The translations under genes and the position numbers were made by a program. DNA of 37,681 bases from Kofleriaceae bacterium (lineage in GTDB: Bacteria > Myxococcota_A > Polyangia > Haliangiales > Haliangiaceae). A model generated the notes under the pieces. The model worked only from the letters and a program-made list of their open reading frames with translations, searched no databases and was not told the origin of the DNA. Every line of letters begins with the position of its first letter. Position 1 is the first letter of the stretch. Shown piece after piece: positions 7,949 through 16,623 of this stretch. Where the stretch lies: positions 1 through 37,681 of the forward strand of contig JABFXX010000679.1 in the NCBI GenBank assembly GCA_013368795.1, given 5' to 3'.

Positions 7949-9528
7949 GGGCGCTTACCTCCATTGCCGTTGCCGATGCGAACGCGCTTGATCGCGAACA
8001 GCCCGCCGAGCAGCAGGTCGCCGTTTTCGAGCAGCGTCGTGATGCCGCCGTAGCAGTTCCACACGCGGCTATCGTCCGGGAACTGCCAGCGTGCCTTCGT
8101 CTCGCCGGTATCCCAGTCGATGCCGATGTACTCGTAGTTGCCGCGCTGCTTGGTCGCGGCGTAGACGAGCCCGCTCTTCGCCGAGATCAGCGGGACCATC
8201 AGGTCGGTGTTGTCGACCTCGTTGCTCAGCCACGCCTTCTCGAAGGCCTTCGCCTGGGCGTTCCACACGAGCTTCTGCGCGCCGGTCGGTGCCGGGCGCG
8301 TCACGCCGGCGGTCATCGCGTTGGCCCAGATGTCGGGCACCGGCTTGGGATAGCTCGTGTTGAGCACGACGATGCCGTTGCCGAGCACGGCGGGCGAGGG
8401 CTCGATCGTCGAGCGGGAGATGTCGATCCGGATCTGATCGGCGATGCGCGCCGACTTCGTGCCCGGCTTGCGCCGGAAACCCTCGGGGATCTTGTCGCGC
8501 CAGAACGCGACGAGGTTCGTGCCGCGCGGATCGGCGTCCGCGATCACGACGAGCTTGTCGGGATCGTCGCCGAACCCGAGCAGCGTCGGCGTCGTGCCCG
8601 AGCCTCCCGACCTCGTCAATGCACCGGAGGCGATCGCCTGCTCGGAGCTCATCGTGTTGTACTCGGCCTGCCAGCCGCCGTCGGCCTCGTCGTACGACAG
8701 CTTGGAGCCCGTCCACACGACCTTGAGCATCCGCTTCGAGGTGACGACGTAGATCCCGCCGTTGTCGTCGGTGCAGATGCCGTTCTCGATCTGTTCACCC
8801 GGAAGCAGCAGCGTGCCCTTCAGCGCGAGGTCGCGATCGACGAGCAGCAGCGCGCCGTCCGCGGCGGCCGCGATGTTGCCGTCGTACGTCATGCCGAGGC
8901 CGACGATCCGCGACGTCTTCGACGCGGGCACCGCGCTGTCGAAGTCCTTCACGGCGACGACGCGCAGCGGCTTGCTCGGATCGTTCTGGTCGGATGTCTT
9001 GACGATCCTCAGACCGCCATACGGAGCGAAGTGACAGCCGTCGCGGTCGATCAGGTTGTAGCCGCCGTTCGCCATGTTCCGGTGCGTGAGGCCCAGCTCG
9101 GCGGCCTTCTTGCCGAGCGCGATCAGCTTGCCGTCGTCGTTCGCGCGGCGCGCGGCGTTGGTCTCCTCGAGAACCGCCTGCACGCGACTCGGCGTCGCGC
9201 TCGCGGCGAGTGACTCGAACCCAGGGTAGGGCGTGTACGACACGAGCTCGAACGCCTCGTCGGTCGCGTCGATCTTGCGGATACCGTCGAGCCCGGCGGC
9301 GATCACGATGGTGCGCCCACCGACGGTCTTCACCGTAGGGTTTGATGTGAACAGCGCGGGCACTCGACCGATGTCGGCGATCGACAGCGCTTTTCCCGTC
9401 GTAGGTCCGGCGTGCATCACGGCCTCGGTCGCCGCGGGATCGTGGTGAGAGATCGGATAAACGCTATCGGCGAGCCACGGATTCCGTGGTGGCATTCGCG
9501 GGACGTACCTATCGCGTACGGTCGCCAT
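7945..9528 (-). CDS. Beta-propeller-like protein of unknown function, coupled to D1
   Basis: This 527-residue protein starts at ATG 9528, chosen because GGAGGG lies eight bases upstream and because the frame above it reads as low-complexity Arg-rich shadow. Repeated segments of roughly 40-60 residues containing IVGLGMTYDGNIAAAADGALLLVD, NGICTDDNGGIYVVTSKRMLKVVW, SAKSGLVYAATKQRG and NYEYIGIDWDTGETKARW resemble blades of PQQ/SMP-30-type beta propellers. I cannot assign a catalytic family. No signal peptide is visible (MATVRDRYVPRMPPRNPWLA). It is the first gene of a two-gene operon with DUF1254 gene D1, overlapping it by four bases. Co-translation suggests the propeller and D1 act on the same compound or form a complex. 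The upstream region is shared with the divergent D2-D3 operon. Confidence 0.8.
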   Translation of the reverse strand: MATVRDRYVPRMPPRNPWLADSVYPISHHDPAATEAVMHAGPTTGKALSIADIGRVPALFTSNPTVKTVGGRTIVIAAGLDGIRKIDATDEAFELVSYTPYPGFESLAASATPSRVQAVLEETNAARRANDDGKLIALGKKAAELGLTHRNMANGGYNLIDRDGCHFAPYGGLRIVKTSDQNDPSKPLRVVAVKDFDSAVPASKTSRIVGLGMTYDGNIAAAADGALLLVDRDLALKGTLLLPGEQIENGICTDDNGGIYVVTSKRMLKVVWTGSKLSYDEADGGWQAEYNTMSSEQAIASGALTRSGGSGTTPTLLGFGDDPDKLVVIADADPRGTNLVAFWRDKIPEGFRRKPGTKSARIADQIRIDISRSTIEPSPAVLGNGIVVLNTSYPKPVPDIWANAMTAGVTRPAPTGAQKLVWNAQAKAFEKAWLSNEVDNTDLMVPLISAKSGLVYAATKQRGNYEYIGIDWDTGETKARWQFPDDSRVWNCYGGITTLLENGDLLLGGLFAIKRVRIGNGNGGKRP

Positions 9529-9753
9529 TGATCGTTCCCTCCGCCCGCGTGCCGAGCAAGAGTCGCACCGCGCGCAAAGTCCGATCCGTCGACGGCGGTA
9601 TGCGCACATCGTGTACAACAGCGCCACGCTGGGCCTGGGTCGTCTGGACAATCTCGTTACGACGCAAACAGTGCGTTGAACACTCGCGACGACTCGCAAA
9701 ACGTCGTCGGTGGCATGGTGAATGCTCGGTGCTCGCCGACGGAGGGGCACCCG
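9529..9753. promoter_or_regulatory. Divergent control region between propeller-D1 and D2-D3 operons
   Basis: These 225 bases separate two divergent operons that each contain DUF1254/DUF1214 genes, so both promoters must lie here. A perfect 7-base inverted repeat (CGACGAC at 9687-9693 and GTCGTCG at 9703-9709, 9-base spacer) lies about 45 bases before the D2 start. A second, ACGCA/TGCGT, lies at 9662-9666 and 9672-9676. Either could be a regulator-binding site. I cannot place -35/-10 boxes with confidence. Confidence 0.45.
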
Positions 9754-11031
9754 ATGGGACAAACGCACGAGGACTCCGTTCGAACCTCGACTACGCCGAC
9801 GACGCGCATGTCGCCGCGCGATATCTCCGACGCATATCTCTATCTGCTCGGCAGGATGCTCGTGCTTCGGCAGGAGCACCTCGACTTCAGGAACGAGGGC
9901 TTTCGCTGGAACGTGTTCGTCCATCGCAAGCCGGGTGGCGTGATGTGGGCAAACCCGAACCTCGACGTCGCGTACAGCGATGCATGGGTCGCCGTCGACG
10001 AGAACAGCTGCACCGTGATCGAGATCCCGCGCATGGTCGGCCGCTACTACACGGTTCAGATCCTGAACATGTGGGGCGAGACGATCGTGAATCTGAACGA
10101 GCGCACCTATCCCGCGCGCCCGTCCGGAGCGTTTGCACTCTGTACAAAGGGCAGCAATGTCGTCGTGCCGTCGGACGCGCAGCGGATCGACATTCCCGGC
10201 AAGAAGGCGCGGGTGCTCGCGCGGATCGAGCTCGGCGACAGCCCGGCGCAGGCGCTCGAGCTCCAGAGCAACTTGACGATGGTCGCGACAGGCGCGCCGA
10301 AGATCGCTCCGCCGATCGAGATCCCGCTGTTCACGAACGACAAGCTGCCCGGCGTCGAGGCATTCGATACCGCGGCGGTGATCCTCGCGACGGAGCCCGA
10401 CGTCAACTCGGGCGTCGACAGCATGCAGTCGAAGGTGCGTGCTGCCGCGACAGCGGCGACGCATCCACCGGAGCGCAATCGGATCGATTCGATCATTCGC
10501 CAGCAGGCGTGGGCGATGCTCGAGCACGCGCGCATGGCGGTCGGTACGTACGGCCACGGCTGGGTGCATCCGAAGGTGACGGGCGCGTACGGCGATGATT
10601 GGCTCGGCCGTACCGTCGCGAACCTCGCGGGCATCTGGTCGAACACGATGAACGAGGTCGTCTACTTCGGCGGCGGCAGCGCGTCGCCGCTGAGCGGCAG
10701 CGATACGTACACCCTGACGTTCCCGAAGGACGATCTGCCGAAGACGCATGCGCGGTACTTCTGGTCGATCACGTGCGTCGACGCGGTCGACTACCGTGTC
10801 GTACCGAATCCCCTCAATCGGTACTTGCTCGATCAGCACTCGCCACTCGTGATCGGCAGCGATGGCGCGCTGACGCTGTATTTCGCGCCGAAGCCGCCGC
10901 CGAACGCCCCCGAGGCGAACTGGCTGCCGACACCGGCGAACAAGAACTACGTGCTGACGTTCCGCGTCTACGGTCCAGATCAGGACGTGATCTCGGGCAA
11001 GTGGTTCCCGCCGCCGCTGAGGAAGCGATGA
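9754..11031 (+). CDS. DUF1254/DUF1214 domain protein (paralogue D2)
   Basis: This 425-residue protein starts at ATG 9754, chosen over TTG 9676 and ATG 9715 in the same frame because GGAGGGG lies at 9741-9747 with good spacing. The DUF1254-like part includes WNVFVHRKPGGVMWANPNLDVAYSDAWVAVD, VIEIPRMVGRYYTVQILNMWGE and a long variable middle. The DUF1214 part includes TYTLTFPKDDLPKTHARYFWSITCVD, GALTLYFAPKPP and NWLPTP. It represents a distinct subtype, differing from D1/D3/D7 in the N-terminal half. There is no signal peptide. Its stop overlaps the ATG of D3 (ATGA), so D2 and D3 form a translationally coupled pair. The reaction is unknown. Confidence 0.88.
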   Translation: MGQTHEDSVRTSTTPTTRMSPRDISDAYLYLLGRMLVLRQEHLDFRNEGFRWNVFVHRKPGGVMWANPNLDVAYSDAWVAVDENSCTVIEIPRMVGRYYTVQILNMWGETIVNLNERTYPARPSGAFALCTKGSNVVVPSDAQRIDIPGKKARVLARIELGDSPAQALELQSNLTMVATGAPKIAPPIEIPLFTNDKLPGVEAFDTAAVILATEPDVNSGVDSMQSKVRAAATAATHPPERNRIDSIIRQQAWAMLEHARMAVGTYGHGWVHPKVTGAYGDDWLGRTVANLAGIWSNTMNEVVYFGGGSASPLSGSDTYTLTFPKDDLPKTHARYFWSITCVDAVDYRVVPNPLNRYLLDQHSPLVIGSDGALTLYFAPKPPPNAPEANWLPTPANKNYVLTFRVYGPDQDVISGKWFPPPLRKR

Positions 11032-12371
11032 GACTGACCGCGGCCGAGATGACGGAGCGCAAGCTTCACCGCCGTGCGGTCGAGGCTGCGCTCTGGGGCA
11101 TGCCGCTCGTCAGCTTCGATGCACTCCGCCAGGCGTATTTCCACGATGCGAGCGTGGCCTACAACGACATCATCTACTGGTCGAAGCCCGCGTCGTGGAA
11201 GAACCAGGTGACGACGCCGAACACGTCGGCGCACTACGTGATGTTCTTCTTGAACGTCAAGGATGGCCCGGTCGTCGTCGATATCCCGGCGGCCACCGAC
11301 GCCGCGCTGTTCGGCTCGCTGATCGACGCGTGGGGCTCCGCGCTCGTCGATGTCGGGCAGACCGGCGACGATCAGGGCCGCGGCGGTCGGTACCTCGTGC
11401 TCCCTCCGGATACCCAGGCGCAGCCGACGACCGGCTTCGTACCGGTGCGCTCGGCCACGTACAACGTCCATGCGCTGTTGCGCGTGATCCCGAAGAGCCG
11501 CAGCTCCCAGGACATTGCCTCAGCGCTCGAGCTGGTCAAGCGGCTGCAGATCCATCCCCTGTCGACGGCGCGACCGGCGCGCGCGCCCAAGCTCGTCGAC
11601 ATGGCCGACAAGCCGTTCGACGCGCTGCCTCGCTTTGACGCGAGCTTCTATCGCTCGCTCGCGCGCATGGTGTCCGAGGAGCCGACGAAGCTGCAGGACC
11701 TGGCGATGATGGCGCAGCTCCACTCGCTCGGCATTGGCGACGGCACGCCGTACCGGCCGAGTGCGCTCGTCACCGAGATCATGCAGCGCGCGATCGCCGA
11801 GGCGCACGAGTACATGGTCGAAGGATTTCGGACCGACGGCGTGCGGTGGTGGCCGAACCGGCGCTGGCAGTTCCTGATCGCCGACGACATCATCAAGTCG
11901 AAGGCGACGTTCCGGCTCGGCGCGCGCATCCTCGTCGACGAGCGCGCGTTCATGTTCTTCGGCGCGTTCGGGCCGACGAAGAACCCGTCACCGCATCTGT
12001 ACGTGAAGACGTTCGAGGATTCATCCGGCCAGCCGCTCGAGGGCTCGCACACCTACCGCCTGCAGGTGCCGCCGAACGTGCCGACGACGCAGTTCTGGTC
12101 GGTCTCCGCCTACGACAACCGCACCGCGGGCCCGATCCGCGAGGCGGCGGTCGTCGGCGTCGACTCGTACACGCCGGAGGTGAAGAGGAACGCCGACGGC
12201 TCGGTCGACCTGTACATCGCGCCGCTGCCGCCGAAGGGGCAGGAGGCGAACTGGATCTCGAGCGCCTCGGGCAAGCCGTTCTTCCTCATGTTCAGAAACT
12301 ACGGCCCCGATCGCTCGGTGTTCACGCGGACGTCGAGCTGGGTGCTCGGCGACGTCGAGCGCGTGAAGTGA
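11028..12371 (+). CDS. DUF1254/DUF1214 domain protein (paralogue D3)
   Basis: This 447-residue protein starts at ATG 11028, which overlaps the D2 stop codon and follows GAGGAAG. The frame is open further upstream but that part is a shadow of D2. The N-terminal half reads RKLHRRAVEAALWGMPLVSFDALRQAYF, NDIIYWSKPASWKNQVTTP and MFFLNVKDGPVVVDIPA. The C-terminal half reads TYRLQVPPNVPTTQFWSVSAYD, NADGSVDLYIAPLPPKG and NWISSASG. Nearly every block has a counterpart in D1 at the same spacing, so D1 and D3 are close paralogues placed in opposite operons either side of the same control region. No signal peptide is present. Its stop codon is directly adjacent to the stop codon of D4 on the other strand. 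Confidence 0.9.
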   Translation: MRLTAAEMTERKLHRRAVEAALWGMPLVSFDALRQAYFHDASVAYNDIIYWSKPASWKNQVTTPNTSAHYVMFFLNVKDGPVVVDIPAATDAALFGSLIDAWGSALVDVGQTGDDQGRGGRYLVLPPDTQAQPTTGFVPVRSATYNVHALLRVIPKSRSSQDIASALELVKRLQIHPLSTARPARAPKLVDMADKPFDALPRFDASFYRSLARMVSEEPTKLQDLAMMAQLHSLGIGDGTPYRPSALVTEIMQRAIAEAHEYMVEGFRTDGVRWWPNRRWQFLIADDIIKSKATFRLGARILVDERAFMFFGAFGPTKNPSPHLYVKTFEDSSGQPLEGSHTYRLQVPPNVPTTQFWSVSAYDNRTAGPIREAAVVGVDSYTPEVKRNADGSVDLYIAPLPPKGQEANWISSASGKPFFLMFRNYGPDRSVFTRTSSWVLGDVERVK

Positions 12372-13751
12372 TCAGCTGACGTGACGGCGGATCGCGGGCA
12401 GGCGATAGGTGCCGTCGAGCAGCGGCGTCTGAGGACCGTAGAGCCGCATCGTCACGCTGAAGTTGCGGGTCGGCGACGGCAGCCAGTTCGCCAGCGCGTC
12501 GGGGGGCTCGTGCTGGATCAGGATCCGGATCGAGCCGTCGGCCTCGCGGCGTAGGCCTGGCGTCGTGCTGCCGATCGAGTGGCGGCGGAGGTCGTTGTCG
12601 ACGAAGTGCATGTTGTCGTCGTACAGCGCGAGGTTCCAGAACATGGAGACCGGTGGCAGCTGGCCGGCCGCGAGCTCGAGCACGTAGTTGTGCTCGCCGG
12701 TCAGCGCCTCGTCGGCGTGGTCGATGTGCGCGGTCGGCGCGAGTAGCTCGGACGGGAGCTCGCTGCCGAGCGCGTACTTGGCGAGGGCGGCGCGGAGCGC
12801 GAGGTCGTGGCTCGTGCGGCCGCCCGCAAGCACGTAACGCCAGCCGTTCGTCAGCTCGGCGCAGCCTTCCCAGGTCTGGTCGACGATCTGCTCGCCGGTC
12901 GCCGCGGCGCGCGAAAGCCCTCGCAGCGTCGTCGGGTCGAGGTCGCGCCAGTCGAACCCGTCGCCGGTCGTCAGGCCGATCGCGCGGAACGTCGAGACGA
13001 GCGCATCGCTCGAGTCGGGGAACGCCGGCAGATAACTCTGCAGCGCGTGACCGAGGAGCTCGAAGTAGAGCAGGTCGGCCGGGCCGCGCAGCGCCGGCTC
13101 TCGGACCGGGGCCGGCCGCCCATCGTGATGGCCGAGCCCGTCGCGCAAGAGCGTCGACAGTCGCATCACGTGGAAGCCGCGCTGGGCCTCGATCGCGGCA
13201 GGCAAGTCGTCCTCGCCGCCGACGAAGATCTGCACCGTGATGATGCCCATCTTCGTGCGCGACTGCAGGTGCGTCATCTCCGCCGGCAGGCGCCCGGCAA
13301 AGTCTGGGCCCGTGATCACGTAGTCGCCCGGGCGTGGTCCCTTCGCGCCGCCAACGTTCGCGATCAGCTCGTCGAACGTGTCGCCGATCTGCACGAGGTA
13401 CCAGCGCGGCTCGTCGAGGTGAGGCACGTGGACGACGACGGGCTCGTGCGAGACGTCGTAGGCAGCCTTGGCTTCGATCGTGACGTCGTTGGCAGCGGGC
13501 GAGCCGTCGACCGACGTGTAGCGGCGCAACGTGTTGAGCCCGAACGTGTCGGCCTTGAGCGCCTGCGTGAGCGATCTGCAGTAGCGATACAGCGGGTAGC
13601 CCCACAGGTACGCCTGGAGCCCGTGCGCGTATGCGACCTCTTCGCGCGCCTGCTCGAGCGACATCATGACCTCGGTCGAGATCTGTGCCTTCTCTTCGGG
13701 CTGTGGATGGCGGGAATGGCCGTTGGTGGTCTTGGTCTCGGTCTCGGCCAT
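12372..13751 (-). CDS. DUF1254/DUF1214 domain protein (paralogue D4)
   Basis: This 459-residue protein begins at ATG 13751 behind a strong GAGGAGGAG ribosome-binding site that overlaps the end of D5. The first 30 residues are hydrophilic (Glu/Thr/His-rich), with no signal peptide. The N-terminal part is the most canonical DUF1254 sequence in the island: GLQAYLWGYPLYRYCRS, FGLNTLRRYTSVDG, PVVVHVPHLDEPRWYLVQIGDTFDELIANVGG and PGDYVITGPDF. The C-terminal part has the DUF1214 blocks NYVLELAAGQLPPVSMFWNLALYD, ADGSIRILIQHEPPD and NWLPSPTRNFSVTMRLYGP. It is the last gene of the D6-D5-D4 operon (gaps of 11 and 10 bases) and is convergent, with zero gap, to D3. It belongs to a third subtype within the island. 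Confidence 0.91.
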   Translation of the reverse strand: MAETETKTTNGHSRHPQPEEKAQISTEVMMSLEQAREEVAYAHGLQAYLWGYPLYRYCRSLTQALKADTFGLNTLRRYTSVDGSPAANDVTIEAKAAYDVSHEPVVVHVPHLDEPRWYLVQIGDTFDELIANVGGAKGPRPGDYVITGPDFAGRLPAEMTHLQSRTKMGIITVQIFVGGEDDLPAAIEAQRGFHVMRLSTLLRDGLGHHDGRPAPVREPALRGPADLLYFELLGHALQSYLPAFPDSSDALVSTFRAIGLTTGDGFDWRDLDPTTLRGLSRAAATGEQIVDQTWEGCAELTNGWRYVLAGGRTSHDLALRAALAKYALGSELPSELLAPTAHIDHADEALTGEHNYVLELAAGQLPPVSMFWNLALYDDNMHFVDNDLRRHSIGSTTPGLRREADGSIRILIQHEPPDALANWLPSPTRNFSVTMRLYGPQTPLLDGTYRLPAIRRHVS

Positions 13752-13761
13752 CGTCTCCTCC

Positions 13762-14712
13762 TCAGGTCACCAGCTGGGCCTCTGGGAATGTCCAGTGGCC
13801 GTCGAGCAGCTCGTGACGCGGCCGGTACAGGCGGACGACGTAGTTCCACCCTGGTGGCACCGGAAGCCAGTTGACGGTTGGATCCTCGCTCGTCCCGCCG
13901 AACTGCACGACGATCGTGCCGTCGGCGGCGCGCTGCGCGGTGATGTTGTTGACCGTGTATTTGTTGAACGAGTTCGACTCGAAATAGCCCTGCGCGTTGT
14001 AGACGCTGATCGACCAGAATCCGTCGACGGGCACGTCTCGGACGGTGAGCCGATAGACGTGCTTGCCGTCGTTCTTCTCCGGCGTGATGCCGATGTACAT
14101 CGCGTCCTGCCGAGGATTTCCGCCCCAGCCGGTCGCGGTGCCGATCAGGTGTCGGATCGGATCGACCTCCGCGCGCGTGCCGAATGCTTTCGCCGTGCCT
14201 CGGACGGTAGCGCCGAGCTGCATCAGCGCGTCGTGCACCTTCTTGCGACTCAGCGGATCCCAGTCGGGGAGCTCGAGGCTGCCCTTGTGCTCCTGGTGGA
14301 CATCGATCGTGTCCTGGAGCTGATGGACCTTCTCGAGATCCGCCGGATCGTTTGGATCGACGAGGATGCGCACGATGCACAGCACGTAGCGCGTGCCGAT
14401 GTCGGCGCGGTTCAGCACGTAGGGGCCCGAGGCGTAGACAACCTCGTGCGTGTACTGATCCTCGTCGATGACCTGCATCGACATGAACCGCGCGCCGGGA
14501 TCCGGCAGCGTGACGGTCACCGATGCCGCGTCGAGGTCGAACACGGCCGTCGAGTACAGCGTGTCGCGGTTGCTGCGGATCACCGTCTGCCGATCGATCT
14601 CGACGAGCTGGCGATGATGCGCGAAGACGCCGAGCCCGCCTTCGTCGGCAAGCTTCTCGAAGTACATGTCGCTCTCGGCGCGGTTGAAGTTGTCGGGCGT
14701 GACGGGGATCAT
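13762..14712 (-). CDS. Short DUF1254/DUF1214 domain protein (paralogue D5)
   Basis: This 316-residue protein starts at ATG 14712 with GGAGGT four bases upstream. It is a compact member of the family. The DUF1254 part is reduced to about 120 residues (RQTVIRSNRDTLYSTAVFDLDAASVTV, GARFMSMQVIDEDQY, IGTRYVLCIVRILVDPNDP) and is followed by HDALMQLGATVRG and a DUF1214 part (VDGFWSISVYNAQGYFESN, AADGTIVVQFGG, NWLPVPPGWNYVVRLYRP). It has the same length as D6 and aligns with it without gaps over almost its whole length, with most positions identical, so the two are tandem duplicates. No signal peptide. It is the middle gene of the D6-D5-D4 operon. Confidence 0.91.
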   Translation of the reverse strand: MIPVTPDNFNRAESDMYFEKLADEGGLGVFAHHRQLVEIDRQTVIRSNRDTLYSTAVFDLDAASVTVTLPDPGARFMSMQVIDEDQYTHEVVYASGPYVLNRADIGTRYVLCIVRILVDPNDPADLEKVHQLQDTIDVHQEHKGSLELPDWDPLSRKKVHDALMQLGATVRGTAKAFGTRAEVDPIRHLIGTATGWGGNPRQDAMYIGITPEKNDGKHVYRLTVRDVPVDGFWSISVYNAQGYFESNSFNKYTVNNITAQRAADGTIVVQFGGTSEDPTVNWLPVPPGWNYVVRLYRPRHELLDGHWTFPEAQLVT

Positions 14713-14723
14713 CTGACCTCCGA

Positions 14724-15674
14724 TCAGATCGGCTGCGCTTCGGGGAACGTGAACGTGCCGTCGAGGATCTCGGCGCGCGGGCGATACAGACGGACGATGT
14801 AGTTCCAGCCCGGCGTGATCGGCAGCCAGTTCACGTGAGGATCGCGGGCCTCGCCGCCGAACTGGACGACGATCGAGCCATCGGCCTCGGGCACCGCGGT
14901 CAGGTTGTTGATGGTGTAGGCGTCGAACGGATTCTTCTCGAAGTAGCCCTCCGCGTTGTAGACGCTGATCGACCAGAAGCCGTCGACGGGGACGTCCTTG
15001 ACGACGAGCCGATGGATCGTCTCGCCATCGTTCTCCGCGGGCGTGGCGTTCAGGTAGAGCGCGTCGCTCTCCGGGTTTCCGCCCCACGCCATCGCGCTAC
15101 CGATCAGGTGACGGATCGGATCGACCTTGCTGCGCGGGCCGAACATGTCGTGCGAGTCGGGTAGCGTCTCGCCGAGCAGCAGCAGCGCGTCGTGCACCTT
15201 CTTGCGGCTCGCCGGATCCCAGTCGGGAACTTCGAACTGGCCGTGGTTCTTCTGGCGCACCGTGATCGCGTCCTGGAGCTCGTGGACGCGTGCGAGGTCG
15301 TCTGGATCCTTCGGATCGACGAGCGTCCGGACCGCGACGAGGACGTAGCGCGTGCCGATCTTCTCGCGGACGAGCGTGTAGCTGCCGGCGCCGTAGACGA
15401 CGGCGACTGCATACTGATCCTCGTCGATGACCTGTAGCGACATGAAGCGCGAGCCCGCGTTCGGCAGCGTGATCGTCACCGGGCCCGCGTCGAGGTCGAA
15501 CACGGCGGCCGAGTACAGCGTGTCGCGGTTTGCGCGTATCACCGTCTGCCGCTCGATCGGCATCACCGTCCGGTAGTGCTCGAACGCGCCGAACGCGCCG
15601 TCGTTCACGAGGTTCGCGAAGTACATGTCCGTCTCGGCACGGTTGAAGTTGTCGGGGCTGACATGAGTCGGCAT
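14724..15674 (-). CDS. Short DUF1254/DUF1214 domain protein (paralogue D6)
   Basis: This 316-residue protein is the first gene of the D6-D5-D4 operon. It starts at ATG 15674 behind GGAAGGA; the longer open frame above it overlaps the divergent DUF2092 gene and looks like a shadow. Its blocks match D5 position by position: SPDNFNRAETDMYF, RQTVIRANRDTLYSAAVFDLDAGPVTITLP, SRFMSLQVIDEDQYAV, PDWDPASRKKVHDALLLLGE, VDGFWSISVYNAEGYFEKN and NWLPITPGWNYIVRLYRPR. Like D5 it lacks a signal peptide. The conserved Arg/Asn-rich RANRDTLYS and the Trp-containing GFWSISVYN blocks are the best candidates for functional residues, since they persist across all subtypes in modified form. Function is unknown. Confidence 0.91.
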   Translation of the reverse strand: MPTHVSPDNFNRAETDMYFANLVNDGAFGAFEHYRTVMPIERQTVIRANRDTLYSAAVFDLDAGPVTITLPNAGSRFMSLQVIDEDQYAVAVVYGAGSYTLVREKIGTRYVLVAVRTLVDPKDPDDLARVHELQDAITVRQKNHGQFEVPDWDPASRKKVHDALLLLGETLPDSHDMFGPRSKVDPIRHLIGSAMAWGGNPESDALYLNATPAENDGETIHRLVVKDVPVDGFWSISVYNAEGYFEKNPFDAYTINNLTAVPEADGSIVVQFGGEARDPHVNWLPITPGWNYIVRLYRPRAEILDGTFTFPEAQPI

Positions 15675-15801
15675 GGCGATCCTTCCGGCTGCGAAGGCTG
15701 CAATCGCAGGGCCGCCGCAACGACCGGCGTCGCGCACGCAGTCGCACTCGCACGCGGCTTGCTTCGATCGCAATACGCAATCGTTCGCAGAGGGAGTTTG
15801 T

Positions 15802-16623
15802 ATGCGAGAAGAAACCAAGACGCTGTCGATCGTCGGCGCGACGCTCGGCATCGTGTTCACGGTCGTGGCATCGCACGGCTTCGAGCCGGCGTACGGGCAG
15901 GCTGCGAAGCCCGACGTCGACCCGAAGGCGGACGCGCTGCTGCGCAAGATGTCCTCGACGCTCGGCAACGCAGCGACGCTACAGTTCGACGCCGACCACG
16001 TACTCGAGGTCGTGACGAACGACGGCGAGAAGCTGCAGTTCCTCGCGAAGTCGAAGGTGTCCGTGGAGCGGCCGAACAAGGTGCGTAGCGATCGCGTGGG
16101 TGCGGTCGCCGACATGACGGTTCGCTACGACGGAAACCAGCTGAGCATCTTCGGTAAGAAGACGAAGATGTACGCGCAGACCGAGGCGCCACCGACGATC
16201 GAGGAGACGCTCGACTTCGCGCGCGACAAGCTCGGCATCGAGGCCCCGGGCGCCGACCTCATCTACAAGAGCTCCTACGAGGGCCTCATGGAGGATGTCA
16301 TCTCGGGGCGCTACATCGGCCTCGAGCCGGTGGGCGACCGCATGTGTCATCACCTCGCGTACCGCGGCAACCAGACGGACTGGCAGATCTGGATCGCGGA
16401 CGGCGATCAGGCGGTGCCGTGCCGCTACGTGATCACGTCGAAGCTGATGCCAAGCGCGCCCGAGTACGCAGTCGGCATGACGAACTGGAACCTCGAGGCG
16501 AAGTTCCGACCGGACTTCTTCTCATTCACACCGCCGACGGACGCGGTGAAGATCGAGTTCCTCCAGCTCGCGAAGCAGGCGGGACAGGCCAAGCAGAAGA
16601 CGCAGCAGGGAGGTCGGCCATGA
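15802..16623 (+). CDS. DUF2092-type exported protein
   Basis: This 273-residue protein starts at ATG 15802 behind AGGGAG. An N-terminal signal sequence (hydrophobic stretch about residues 8-24, likely cleavage after the Ala/Gly-rich AYGQAA region) indicates export to the periplasm. The mature part matches the pattern of predicted periplasmic DUF2092 proteins: LLRKMSSTLGNAATLQFDADHVLEV, a VERPNKVRSDRVG segment, RYDGNQLSIF, and a C-terminal GDQAVPCRYVITSK with FRPDFFSFTPPTDAVKIEF. Such proteins resemble the lipoprotein-carrier (LolA/RseB-like) half-barrel fold, suggesting binding of a lipid or hydrophobic ligand; that role is inference. Its stop overlaps the next start (ATGA). It is divergent from the D6-D5-D4 operon over a 127-base shared upstream region. 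Confidence 0.85.
   Translation: MREETKTLSIVGATLGIVFTVVASHGFEPAYGQAAKPDVDPKADALLRKMSSTLGNAATLQFDADHVLEVVTNDGEKLQFLAKSKVSVERPNKVRSDRVGAVADMTVRYDGNQLSIFGKKTKMYAQTEAPPTIEETLDFARDKLGIEAPGADLIYKSSYEGLMEDVISGRYIGLEPVGDRMCHHLAYRGNQTDWQIWIADGDQAVPCRYVITSKLMPSAPEYAVGMTNWNLEAKFRPDFFSFTPPTDAVKIEFLQLAKQAGQAKQKTQQGGRP

Noticed and set aside
9529..10839. N-terminal extension of the propeller frame on the minus strand
   Set aside because: It is antisense to D2 and Arg-rich without recognisable motifs; a good ribosome-binding site places the start at 9528.
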